Assembly: GCF_030145185.1 (NCBI RefSeq)
Contig: NZ_JAQYWB010000061.1
Location: forward strand, 1-34,995
DNA length: 34,995 nucleotides
Source of the DNA: Desulfoluna sp.
GTDB taxonomy: Bacteria > Desulfobacterota > Desulfobacteria > Desulfobacterales > Desulfolunaceae
Direction: 5' to 3'
Notes under the pieces: model-generated
Told to the model about the DNA's origin: nothing
Database searches by the model: none
Seen by the model: only the letters and a program-made list of their open reading frames with translations
Position numbers and translations under genes: made by a program
Shown here: positions 16,601 through 27,800 of the stretch, one piece after another
Position numbering within the stretch: the first letter of the stretch is position 1
Layout of the letters: every line of letters starts with the position of its first letter

Positions 16601-16705
16601 TCACAAAGACGCCAGGCAGTCACCCGCCGGTTCTTCTCCACTGCCGTCAAAAGCCACGGCCATCGATGAATCATCCGCCTCATCCATCCGACGCGTACGA
16701 TTCAT
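16601..16705 (-). CDS. Possible 34-residue small ORF ahead of the lipoprotein gene
   Basis: The minus strand reads ATG (16705) to TGA (16601) as a 34-residue acidic peptide, beginning MNRTRRMDEADDSSMAVAF and ending GDCLASL. It is predicted to start about 25 bases after the transcription start implied by the promoter-like module at 16733-16781. AGGG lies 9 bases before the ATG and AAGG 2 bases before it; neither spacing is ideal. The lipoprotein gene follows 75 bases downstream. It has no signal peptide or membrane segment, and I do not recognise it. It could be a real small protein, a leader peptide or a chance frame. Confidence 0.3.
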   Translation of the reverse strand: MNRTRRMDEADDSSMAVAFDGSGEEPAGDCLASL

Positions 16706-16732
16706 CACCTTCTGCCCTGGCACATAGCCCCA

Positions 16733-16781
16733 TCATTTTTACACCTGAATTCAGCCTCAAAAAAAGTTAAAAAAAGGCCAA
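16733..16781 (-). promoter_or_regulatory. Promoter-like module B (shared with tpsA)
   Basis: Read on the minus strand, TTGGCC is followed by a T tract, AAC and seven T residues (16759-16781). After about 15 bases comes GTGTAAAAATGA (16733-16744), which contains a TGTAAAAAT -10-like element. The same order and spacing (within 1 bp) recur upstream of tpsA. There is no sigma-70 -35 consensus at the right distance, suggesting activator dependence. Confidence 0.5.
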
Positions 16782-16954
16782 TATTATTCTCCTCGGAACA
16801 GACAAAAGCGTCAGCAGCAAGGTGTTACTTCCTTGAAAGACAAGCATTACCGCAAAAAAAGAGTCGACCATTTAAACTGAAAAAAGCAAAAAAATCAAAC
16901 CACACAACCACTGTTTACGGAACAGATGAGCAATAAAGCACTCCCTTGACAGAC

Positions 16955-16988
16955 AAAAAAAGGGAGACGGCCCTTCGGCACATCTCCC
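16955..16988 (-). terminator. Rho-independent terminator of the tps operon
   Basis: On the minus strand a GGGAGA / TCTCCC stem, with an inner GCCG / CGGC pairing around AAGGGC-type loop bases, is followed by seven T residues (A run 16955-16961 on the plus strand). It lies 49 bases beyond the tpsB stop. Confidence 0.85.
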
Positions 16989-17036
16989 CACGTTCCATGT
17001 TTCTTTCCACTCACCCCTCATGCGAATACGGACGCA

Positions 17037-18710
17037 TCACAAGAGCTCCGCATGAAGAGTAAAGTGAATACGCGCTTCGTGTCGGAGGTCCTCCTGATGA
17101 CCGACGGGAATGGCAATAATCAGCCGCCCGGAGAGTCGCTCACCCAACGCCAACCGCAGCCCCGTCCCGAAACTGGTCAGGTAATCATTGGCGTCGACCC
17201 CCTGCCCGTTGCCCTTAAAAGGAAAAGCCCCGCCATGGTCCACGAAAAGAAGCCCCCGGAGCTGCTCCCTTGCGGGCCGGCCATAAAACGTCGCATCCTC
17301 CAGCGGAAGGGGGTACTCCAGCTCGGCGCTCATCAGATACCCCCGGTCCCCCACGAGCAGCCCCTCATCATACCCACGAACCGTGGCCATCCCCCCCAGC
17401 TGGAACTGATCTGAGGAGGGAAGCAGATGGGTATTCGAGAGTTGATACGTCCCCTTAAGCAAAAGGGTCATTTCATCCGGAAGCTGTTGAAAGCGTAGCA
17501 GATGGCCCTTCAGGGTCCAGAAGTTGTCCCGGCTGCCATGGAGGGCAAAACCACGGGTCACCTCCTGATGAGTCATCCAGAGCCCCCCCTCGTCAAACCG
17601 CTGCCAGTCAAGCCCTCCGCTGTAATCGTGCACCCGGGAGGTGTAGAGGGTAAACCCGTTGGAGTCACTTTCCGATTCCTTCAGCTGGGCGCTGGTGAAT
17701 GCGGTCATCTGAGAACGCGCTCCAGCCCACAGGAGATGGCTGACGCTCATCCCCAGGGTCCGGGAATCCCCCTTCAGGTTCAGGTCCCGGAACTCCCCCT
17801 TCTTGATCTCGACATCCCCCTCATCATACAACAGGGACAGGCGAGTCCCACGGTAATTAAAGGGAACCCCATACTCCAGATGAACACTCCGACTCCCCGT
17901 GGACTCGGTCCACTCCATGCTGGCGGAGTCGGCAACCCCCAGAATATTCCGGACGGTCATGCCCACGCCAGCCCTCTGCTCGCCGGTGTTCTCCCGGCCG
18001 AGGTTGTCCGCAAGCACATGGGCCTCCACCCGCTTGGGCTCCTTGACGTGAATCACCAGATCCGTGGTGCCGAAGCCCTTTCCGGGAACCATCTCGGACA
18101 TGAGGGGGGTTTGATTGACCGCCATAAATCGGCGAAGATCCGTTTCCAGCCGATCCACCCGCACCAGGTCTCCCGGGACCAGGGTCAGGCTGTTTCGAAG
18201 GTAATCCTCCCGCATATCACGGGTTCCGTCGATGCGCACAGCCCCAACCCGGCCCTCCACCAGCCGAAGCCTCACCACGCCCTTTTCCACCGTCTGGGGA
18301 GGAAGAATGGCCCGAGCCGTCACAAACCCCTTCTCCCGGTAGAGTGCGTTCAACCTCTCTACGGCATCCAGGAGTTCATCCACGGTGACCAGGCGCCCCT
18401 CAAGGGGCCTCGTGACCGCCGCAATCTCCTCCGTGGTGAGAATCTCCGACGGGTCCGTTATAAACTCCGTCACCTGAAGGGTTCGGCTCCCCCCTTTTCG
18501 TGTCGGCGCGGGGCCTTCTTCGGGAACCGCCACCGCGTCCGGTGCCTCTTTGGCGCGCGTCGCATCCTTCAACCGCTTTTCGGTGCGATAGTAATCCTGA
18601 ATCGACTCCCGGTTCTGGTCCACGTCCGCCGGGGACGGAGGAGCCGCAACCACCGTCCCCGCAAAAGCCAGAACGACTGCCATCATGCCTGCTGCAACAT
18701 ACGTCTTCAT
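17037..18710 (-). CDS. Two-partner secretion outer-membrane transporter (ShlB/FhaC/HecB family)
   Basis: A 557-residue TpsB, the usual family length. It threads the giant partner through the outer membrane without ATP. The signal peptide ends near A22 (AFAGTVVAAPPSP). An N-terminal helix/linker with charged repeats (about 30-70) is followed by two POTRA domains. POTRA 1 spans about 75-150 (LQVTEFITDPSEIL; LNALYREKGFVTARAILPPQTV) and POTRA 2 about 150-225 (VRIDGTRDMREDYLR, then DLVIHVKEPKR). A 16-strand barrel follows, with the conserved L6 motif VRGY (R445) in GGMATVRGYDEG. It lies 107 bases downstream of tpsA in the same direction. It ends in LL instead of the usual Phe. No strong ribosome binding site precedes the ATG, so translation may depend on tpsA transcript structure. 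Confidence 0.94.
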   Translation of the reverse strand: MKTYVAAGMMAVVLAFAGTVVAAPPSPADVDQNRESIQDYYRTEKRLKDATRAKEAPDAVAVPEEGPAPTRKGGSRTLQVTEFITDPSEILTTEEIAAVTRPLEGRLVTVDELLDAVERLNALYREKGFVTARAILPPQTVEKGVVRLRLVEGRVGAVRIDGTRDMREDYLRNSLTLVPGDLVRVDRLETDLRRFMAVNQTPLMSEMVPGKGFGTTDLVIHVKEPKRVEAHVLADNLGRENTGEQRAGVGMTVRNILGVADSASMEWTESTGSRSVHLEYGVPFNYRGTRLSLLYDEGDVEIKKGEFRDLNLKGDSRTLGMSVSHLLWAGARSQMTAFTSAQLKESESDSNGFTLYTSRVHDYSGGLDWQRFDEGGLWMTHQEVTRGFALHGSRDNFWTLKGHLLRFQQLPDEMTLLLKGTYQLSNTHLLPSSDQFQLGGMATVRGYDEGLLVGDRGYLMSAELEYPLPLEDATFYGRPAREQLRGLLFVDHGGAFPFKGNGQGVDANDYLTSFGTGLRLALGERLSGRLIIAIPVGHQEDLRHEARIHFTLHAELL

Positions 18711-18785
18711 AAATACAATCTATCTTTCAGAGCCGATTGTCTCTGGTTGCTGGTTAATCCAATTTATCAATTGTTTTAAACGCCT

Positions 18786-18819
18786 GCCCCCGGCAGGGCC
18801 GCCGGAGGCATCGTTTTTT
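18786..18819 (+). terminator. Hairpin in the tpsA-tpsB junction, oriented as a plus-strand terminator
   Basis: A 9-bp stem with one A/C mismatch on the plus strand (a G-U wobble in the minus-strand RNA), GCCCCCGGC / GCCGGAGGC, and a 6-base loop is followed after 4 bases by six T residues on the plus strand. In that orientation it would stop antisense transcription entering tpsA. In the tps mRNA (minus strand) it lacks a T run directly after the stem and could instead stabilise or separate the tpsA message. Confidence 0.5.
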
Positions 18820-21800
18820 AAGGTGCCACCACGTCCAAAAGCCCATCCACGCCCATGCCCGCCTCTCCAAGGGCCACCGGCGGAACATCCAGTGAGACAG
18901 AAATTGGCGCGACCATCACCGGCACAGCGACAGCCACAACCCCCATGGCCATGGGCTCAGAGGCGGCCTTCTTCTGGGGTTCCGGCGGCGCGGCCTGGGC
19001 CAGCTCCTTCTCAGCCTGGCGCACCATGCTGTTCTCGGTACTGAACTCGTTGGTGATGAAGCGGTCATCGTAATTGACTGCGCGGGCGCTGGTGGTGACG
19101 TCAAACTCGGTCATCAAATGAGCGCTGAAGCGCTTGCCTTCGGGATAGAGCTGGAGGGTGCACGCCTGGGGAGTGAGGTTATCGTTGTCCGTGATGACAT
19201 GGTTGTAGGCATTGCGAATATCTCCCCGTTTCAGGATCCTGGCAGAAGACAACAGAAGGTCATCAGACGCTACCCGTATATCAGCATTCACCGCCTGGAG
19301 ATTGATGATCTCCACCCCGGGGGCCGCCTCCAGATCGAGATTTATACGGTCACTTGCCTTCCCCCCGGCCGTCTCCACATCCAGGGTCATGGGGCCCTCA
19401 CCACCGTCATGACGAGCGGTGAGACGCACCGTCCCGCCCCGGACCACGGCGTCTCTCATAATCGCCTCATCCACGGTGACCGTCCCGGTTTCCAGGGAGG
19501 TCACCAGACGCATCTTCGGACTCGTCGCCGACCCCACGGAGAGGTGGCCACCTGCGGCCGTCAAATTTAAGGCCGTCGCCGCTGACGCGGTGGTCACCTC
19601 AAGGTTTCCGGCGTCAAGGAGCACATCCGCGGTGCCTTCCCGGCTGGTGAGGTTTTCAAGGACAAGGCCCTCTGCCTCCGTCACCGCAATATCACCCCGT
19701 GCGTCCAGGCAGACGGTGCCGTTGGAGGCGAGGACAATACGGCTACCCTCGGTACCAATCCCCCCTCCGGTGGACGTCACAGCCACGTTTTGTGCCGTCA
19801 TATGCGTATCCTTACCGCCCCCCAGAATATCCCCGCCGGCTTTCAAATCCACGTCCCCGTCAGCCAGGAGGATGCGATTGATCACGAGTCCGTCGGCTTC
19901 CCTCAGGGTCACATCTCCTGCCGACGCCACCCGGACGTCCACGGAGCCCACACGGGTGTCGACCTCCACACTCCCTTGGGTGTCCACCACCAGGGAGTCG
20001 GAGGCAATCCGGGTCTCGGCATCGCCGTCATTGGCCAGGGAGTCCGCCTTCAAATGAATCGACGTCCCGGCGGTGACCGCCCCGGCCATAAGCGCCCCAT
20101 CGGCCTCTTCAAGGTGAATGGACGTGCCGGCCGCCATATCCACCCGCCCATGGCTGTCAATCAGGATGACATCCTCGGCCGTCCCCACTGATCCGGCGGC
20201 GGAAAGGGTCACCCGGGTACCCTCCACATCGTTCCCTTCTGCCCGGCCGATGAGGTCTCCCTTTCGCGACCCAAGGGTCACATCCCCGCCGGTCTTTACC
20301 GACGCCAGAATCAAATCGCCCTCGGTCTCTTCCAGATGGACATCGCCATGGGCCGTCACGTCCACCGTGCCGGAGAGGGTGTCGGTATCGATCCCCCCGC
20401 CCACAGAAAGAACCACGCGATCGGCAGAAATATTTACCGCCTCCCCGTTGTGATCAGACAGGTTCCCGGCTACGGTCAGGGCCAGCCGACCTGCTGCCGT
20501 CACCCCGTCCAGGGCCAGATCACCATCGGCGATCACATAAATATCCTCAGAGGCGTTCATGGCACCCTCAGACGTTGCAATGCGGACCGCCTGTGCCGCC
20601 GAACCGATCTTCCCGTTTCTCGCCACCAGCTCGGCCCGATCCCCTGTCACATCCACCTCTTCATCGGCGTCGATGTCCACCAGGTTCCCCGCGGCCACCA
20701 GGCGCACCGTCCCTGAAGCAGAGGTGGCCCGGGTAAAATTGAGGTCGCCCTCCGTCTCTTCCACGTCAATCCCGGTGGCAGCGGCAAGGGTCAGCCTGTC
20801 TGAGTTCACATCCAAATTGACGGCCCCGGTCTCGGCGGTGAGAACGATGTCGCTGGCGGTGAGGTTCACCCCATCGTCGTTGGCATCTAAAAGCGACCCT
20901 CTGCCAGTGATCTCGATGGGGCCGGTGGCCGCCACCTCCCCAATAGCCAGATTGTTCTCGACGGCCGTCAGATGAACCGCCCCCTGGGCTGAGGCAGAAA
21001 GCGCCCCGCCCGCCCCGGTCTGGATCACCTCCAGGGCGTCGGCCGCGCCGATGCCTGCCGTGGCGCTCGTCAAATTAAAATGTTTTGCTTTCACGTTCCA
21101 GGTCCCGTCAACCCGGGCATCGGTGATGGCGTCCCGCACGTTCAGGACGGCGGAGCCCTGCTGGGCCTCCACCTGCCCCACCGCATAGCTGCCATTGGGT
21201 ACAGAAACCGTTACAGAACCCGCGGTGGAGGTGATGCGGTCCGCCGTGAAGTCAGCGTGGTTGTTGGCCTGGACGTTCACATCGCCCCCCCCTTGAAGGG
21301 TACCGATCTCGTAAGCACCGGTGGCGCCAGGAGTCGTCTCCGTGTATTCAGCCGTGTCCCACTGGATGGTTTTCTCATCCTCCGTAAGTCCCGCTAAAAC
21401 ACACTCCCAGATAAAATCCGCCATGCCTGAAGGCTTCTGGATCGCCTCGCTGTGATGGGTGATCGTTTCGGTCACCACCCGGGTGGTGCCGTCCCGGAGT
21501 TCAAGGGAGAGGGCACCCCCGGCGGCAATACGCTCCAGCCGCGTGGTCTCCGTCAGGACATAATCCCCATCCACCCACTCTGCCGGCCCCTGACTGCGTG
21601 CCACCGTCAGGGCAAGGTTCCCATCCGCTTCGGCGGAGACGGTGCCCCCCTGCATGGCGACGTTCAAGGAATTCCCCGGGCTTCCGATATTCCCTCCGGC
21701 ATCAAGATTCAGATGGGTGGCCCGAAGTTTCCCTGCATCCCGGGTCAGAATATCACCGGTGTCCGTCGTAATCGCCACCGTCCCAAACTCATTGTTGACA

Positions 21801-24800
21801 GCTTTCGTCATCACCACATCGCCCCCGCCCACGCTATCGATGGAGACGGTGCAGCCTTTATCGGTTCCAGAGATGACGGTAAAATCATGAGAATTTTTGG
21901 CGATCACCTCAACGGCGGGCTCGCCGTTGTACTCACCCATCACCTGAATCTCACCCACCTTGAGATTTTTATTCGACCGGTTCGTCACGTTGACGGTGTC
22001 GTAGCTGTTCTTGATGGAGATCACCCCGGCCCCCTTAACGGTCCCGTCGATTGCGGAGAGAGTCACCTTGCCGATCTTGTCGTTGATGATGTCCTTCATC
22101 ACCAGTTCGCCGTCCACCTCGCTTACCGCATCAGCGGCTCCCTTTTCGAGGTGCCCATTCTCATCGATCACCAGCTCGGGATTGGCCGAGCCCATAAGAG
22201 ACACATTGGCATCCATCAGAATGCTGCTGCCCGTCTCCCGGGAGCCTGTTATGTTTCGTGTTTCGGTGCTGTTCATGATGGTTTCAATGGTCTTGGTAAT
22301 CCATTTAACAATCTTTTTCACGGCCCGCCCCACAAAAGGAATCCAGGAAAACACTTTAGAGATGGTTTTTATGGTGGTGGTGATGAGCTTGACCACGGTC
22401 TTGGCATCGGTATCGGCATGACGGGAGTAGCTGCTGTCGGCAATGGCCGATTCCGTTTCAACCGTCAGGGCAGAGGTATGAAGCGTGGCCCCTTTCGTCA
22501 GCACCACATCGGCATGGGCCTTCACCGTCCCGTCGGCATTGGACACCAGGCTTCCCGTAACCCCACCGCCAATCTTTGAGTTGGCGATACTCAAAACCGA
22601 CATATTGTCCTGACGGGCCAGGATATTAATCGCTTTCTCACCTGTTATTTTAGCATTCTCAGCCACTGTCACCTTGGCGTTCGTGGTGATATCCACTTTG
22701 GCTGTGGAGGTCGAATGAGAACCCAGAGCATAGGTCCGGGTAAACGAATCCGCCGTGCCCCTTAGATAAGCGGTCCGAGAGGTGAGGTTCACGGTATCGG
22801 CCTTGAGGGTAGCACCATTACCGATCGCAACGGTGGTCGTATTGTCCACAACCACGGAGGCCGTAATACCGTTCCCGGTGGTGCACCCCAGAGAATCCTG
22901 TTTTCCCCGAGCGACCGCCGAAATACCGGCTACGGCCTCAACATCCACCGTGTCCCCGGCTGTGAGTTCGGCTCCCTCCCCCACCTCGGAGGTGGTGGAC
23001 GTGGTCACCGTCACCGAAGCATTCGTCTTGATAATGCCAACAATGCCGCCGGCACCGCCGTAGCCTGCGGTTTCCCCGGAAAACCGATTGTCCCCTTCTT
23101 TGGTCTCGTCATACTCTCCGGCATAGATGAGGGTTGCTGACTTGACCGCTCCATTGTTCCCCGCGTTCAGATGCGCCGAATCCCCCACCCGGGATCGGGT
23201 CGTTCCATTGATCACGGTGGACGCATCGATACTTCCCGCGGCGATCCCCCCGATGCTGCACCCCGCCGCGGTGCTGCTTGCCACCACTTCATTGGCCGAC
23301 AGCACCTGGGCATCACCGGTCACCCGCGCCTGGGCTCCATCAGCCATTTCACTGAGAACGTTGCTGGTCACCGAGGTCTGCGCGCTCGCACCGGCACCGC
23401 TGGCGACCCCTGCCGAACCCGCGGTGGCTTTCGATGTGGCGCTGCCACCAAAATGGGCGTCAATGTTCAGGCTCCCAACCTGGGTCTCCGTGGCCTGACC
23501 CACCCGGGCATTCTTCCCAAGACGGGCCGTCACCTCGGAGTCCCGCTGGGTACGCGCCAGGGCCACCCCCCCGGAGAGAGCTCCCACAGCCGCGCCGAAG
23601 GCCTCGGTCTTCACATCTCGGCTTTCCACGGCCGAGAGATTTAATGTCCCAGCCTTGGCGATGGTATTGCCTTCCCCTGTGTATGCCAGGGTCACGTTGG
23701 CCTCGTCCAGTTTGGCCAGGGCACCACTCACGCCCACAAGCCCCCCGGCTCCGGCAAGGGCCTTCACGGTCGAAGCCTGCCCTCCCAGGTTGCGTGCAGC
23801 CGCGGAAATCGTAAGATCTGAACCGGCTGAGAGCGTATTTGTCGCCCCGGTGAAGGCCTGAGTGTTGCTGCGGATCCTGGCAATGGCCACATCACCACCC
23901 AGCCCCACAAGGCCTCCGGCCAACGCACCCGAGCTCACCGCCACATGGGTCTGATCCAGGGCGTCCACGGTCAAATTCCTGCCGGCACGAAGGGTCACCC
24001 CTGACCCTGTGGATGCCTGGGTCTCCAATGTCGTATTCGTGGCGCTGAGGTCGTCTGAAACGGAAGCCCCCGATCCCTCGGCACGGCCATCGACCAGGGC
24101 CCCGGTGGTCTCTCCCCCGATGGCCTTTTTTGCTTCGCTGCTCAACGATTCTCCCACAAAAAGAAGGGAGGTGGCCCCGCTGACACCGACCGTCCCCCCG
24201 CCGGCAGCGGCCACGGTCTTTGATGAGATCTCTTTATTCGAAGTTGCAGAAACAGAGAGGTCCCGATCTGCGGACACCACAGAGTCCTTGCCGATCTCTG
24301 CCTTTGTGATAGTCCGCACCATGGCGATATCGGCTGAGGCCCCAACACCGACCACCCCGCCTCCGGCAGCGCTGCCCCCGATACCACTCAGCTTCAAATC
24401 ATGAAGGGCCGAAACAGCGACATCCTGAAGAGTCCCCCGTTTCCGGCTGTTGATGATGGCCTTCTCCCCCATAAGGGCTTTTGTGGAGGATTTCAGGGTG
24501 GCAACAGAGACGGCCCCGGCCACCCCCACGGTACCGCCCCCCGCCCCACTGATGGTCAGGCTGTCAGCCTCTTCGTGGGCCTCGGCTTTCACCGTGAGGG
24601 TCCCCACGGCATCAAGCGTGTTGGTTTTCCCTGTCTGGGCCTGGGTGAGGTTGCCCACGGTCATCACCGAGACCGCCCCGCCGATTCCGGCCACCCCCCC
24701 TCCGGCGATGCTCGCGGCGACATGATCCAATGTGGCATGAACAAGAGCTGAGAGGGTCAAACCCCCACCGGCAGAAAAATCCACATGATCCCCGGTGGCC

Positions 24801-27800
24801 GCCGTGGTGCTGTTCTTCATCACCGTGACCGTGGCCGTTCCGGAGACCCCGGCCGTTCCGGCCCCAGCGGCGCTGATGGTTCCTGCGGCCAGGTCATTGT
24901 CAAAAGCACTCTTAACGGCAATGTGTCTGCCTGCGGCCACCTGTGTTCCCGCGCCCACCCATGCGTCGGTTTGGGATGCCATCACGGTGGTGGCGCTGCT
25001 CAAACCCACGCCAACATTTCCGGCGCCGGCCACGGCCCCTGCAAAGGTCCGGGTCCGGGACTGATTCGACGCTTGAATTGTGGTGTCCCCGGTGGTGATG
25101 ATCTTCGCGCCATCCGCCACCGCCGCCTCCGTGGTTTCCGCCACATGGTTGAGAGCAAAAGAACCGGACACAGCCAGAGTCCCGCCCGCAGTGCCCGCCA
25201 CCGCCTCGGCATAATGGTTGGAGGCTTTGCGATGGTTTTCCGGGATCAACCCCTTAAGCCCATCCAGAGAGGGTGCCTCCCCAACGCGCTTGCGTGTGGC
25301 TGAAAGAGCCAGGGAATCCGCGATCACACTCCCGCCCACAGATGCCTGGGTCGTTGAATTTGCATTAAGAAGGGCAAAACCCGCTCCGATCCCCACCGAC
25401 CCTGCCGCCGAGGCCGACCCAGCAAAGGCAGAGAGACGCTCGGTGTCGGTGGCCGACACCGTGGTCGCCCCGGCATTGACCAGCCCGTCCTCAATGGCGG
25501 CCCGTGTGGTATTGGCGGCGTTCACAATGGCCAGTGAACCCGCCACGCCGATGTTCTTTGCGCCAGCCCCGGCCACGGCCTTTGCGGCAAGGCACCCATC
25601 CTCCGAAGAACGGGCGTTGCGGCGTGCCTCGGCAGCCACGATCAGATGACCTCCGGCCGTTACGGTGGTCTTTCCTCCACCAGCCGCTTCCGTGGGGGTG
25701 TAGCCAACCACGGCTTCCGTGGTCTTGCCCAGGCTGGTGATGGCCACCCCCACGCCGATGCCGAGACCACTGGAGACCGCAGCCCCTGACCCCTCGGTCT
25801 CAAACATAGAGGCCTCCGTAGCCGTGATCTCCATGTTCCCTGTGCTCTTAACCGTCACCCCCGATGCGATGCCACTTCGTGTGATATCATCCACATCGTT
25901 CACCCCCACGGCCGCCGCCACGGAGATGCCACCCTTTCCCGTCTTGGCCTTATGTTTGGAGAGCGCCTTGGAGCTCTGGGGCTTTTCAGGCGCTGTGTCG
26001 CTTTCCGATGTTTTACCAAACTCACCGGAAAAAATACCCTCTTCCAACGTCTTGAACCGATTCAGGTAACGCGCCAGGGAGAGCCCCATGGCGGTGGCGA
26101 TAGCCGACACCGTGTCGGACCCGGTGCGGGTTGCAGCAACCGACAAATCACCGGTCACAGTCAAACCCCGGTTCACCATGGCTTCGGTGATGGCGTGGTT
26201 GGTGCCAATGGCCACGCTGGCCCCCACAGCGGCTTTATCGCCACTGGCGTCCCCACGGGATTCCGTGGTGTTGGAGTCAACAGCGGAAGCCACAAGCGTC
26301 ACGGAACCGGTCACAAGGCCGGTGCCCGCCTCAATCATGGCTCGGGTCTCATTTTTATCGACCGTCAAGGCCACCGCCGCATCCAGGGCCACGGCGCTTG
26401 TGGCCGAAGGATCAGTGCCTGCAAGGCCCTCCGGGTCTTCGCCAGCTGCGGCCGACGTTATCTGATGATTTTCGCTGTCTGCCCGAAGATCCAGGCTTGC
26501 AGCCCCCGTCATCTGTGCCTCGCCACCGACCCGTGCCAGGCTTTTGCTGGCGACATCATTCAAGGAAAATGAGGCACCCACCCCCATGCCCTTTGCCGCC
26601 CCGCTTCCCGAAGACGACCCCGAGGCCACCGCCCCGGCGATGGAGGTGGCCACACTCCGGTTGCTGGCTTGAATCATCACGGCCTCAGTGATGCGCAGGA
26701 GGCCATCGACGAAGGCCTCAACTGTATTGGTCACCACATTGATCGCTACGGACCCAGCGATGGCCAGCTTGCTGCCGCCGGCACCGGCCGTGGCTGTGGC
26801 AGAAAAGGCGTTCGCCTCCTCGCTGGCGTCGGAAGTTTTCGAATCGAGCGTCAACGAGACGGCCTGCACGTCGGCACCTGCGTCAATGGACGCAAGCCCG
26901 GACTGCGTTGCCACGTTGATGGCCACACCAGCCCCGATCCCGGCCTTACCGCCTGAGGCCGCGCCATCTCCCGCAGCCGAGGCACCCAATAACGACCCAT
27001 TGGTCAACGTTACGGTGCCCCCGGATGAAACCTTTGCCCCTGAACCCATGCGGGCCTGACTGTGACTTTCGGCATCGGTAATCCCCACGGCGGCGGCAAA
27101 ACCAACCCCACCTTCCGAGGCTTCTGCTTTTGTCGCGGTCTTCCCAGTTTTACCGGGCTTATTGGCCTTCTTTTTCATGGCGTTTTTAAAGGCAAAAAAT
27201 TGACTCACCTTCGCGTTGAGGCTCCCGTCTTTGGGCTCATCGCTGCTCCCCCCGGCCGAGGCGATGCCGGTGCTGGAGACACTCACCCGGCTCTCGGCCG
27301 TCACATCAATGGCGCCGGTGGCGGCAAGGCTCCGGTCGATGGCTGCCGTGTTCTCATCTTCGGTCAGGGCCAGAGACACAGACATCCCCACGGCAGCCGT
27401 CTCGCCACCGGAGGCGTCCCCATTGGCCAGGGTCGTGTTGTCATGGAGGTGCACCGAGGAGAGGCTCACCTCCCCCCCCACCGCCACCTGGCCTGTACCT
27501 GCAGAAACAACGGCCCCTGTGGTATCACAGGTCCCGGACAGGGCCAGCACCGGCACGATGGCGATGCCGCCGGAGGTTCCAGAGACCGCTTCCGTGTGGC
27601 TGGTATTCTTTGAGTCGGCCGTCAGACGCAGGTCGCCGGTTAAATCAGCCGTGGCCTCCCCGGCCAGCGTTGCGGTCGTCTCGTTCTCGGCAAAGTTAAG
27701 GGCCACGGAGGCCCCCACCCCCACACTTCGTGCAGGATCGGCCGGCGCACCGGTGGCGGTTTCATAGGTGGCGAACAAATCGTCCACGGTCGTGTAATCA

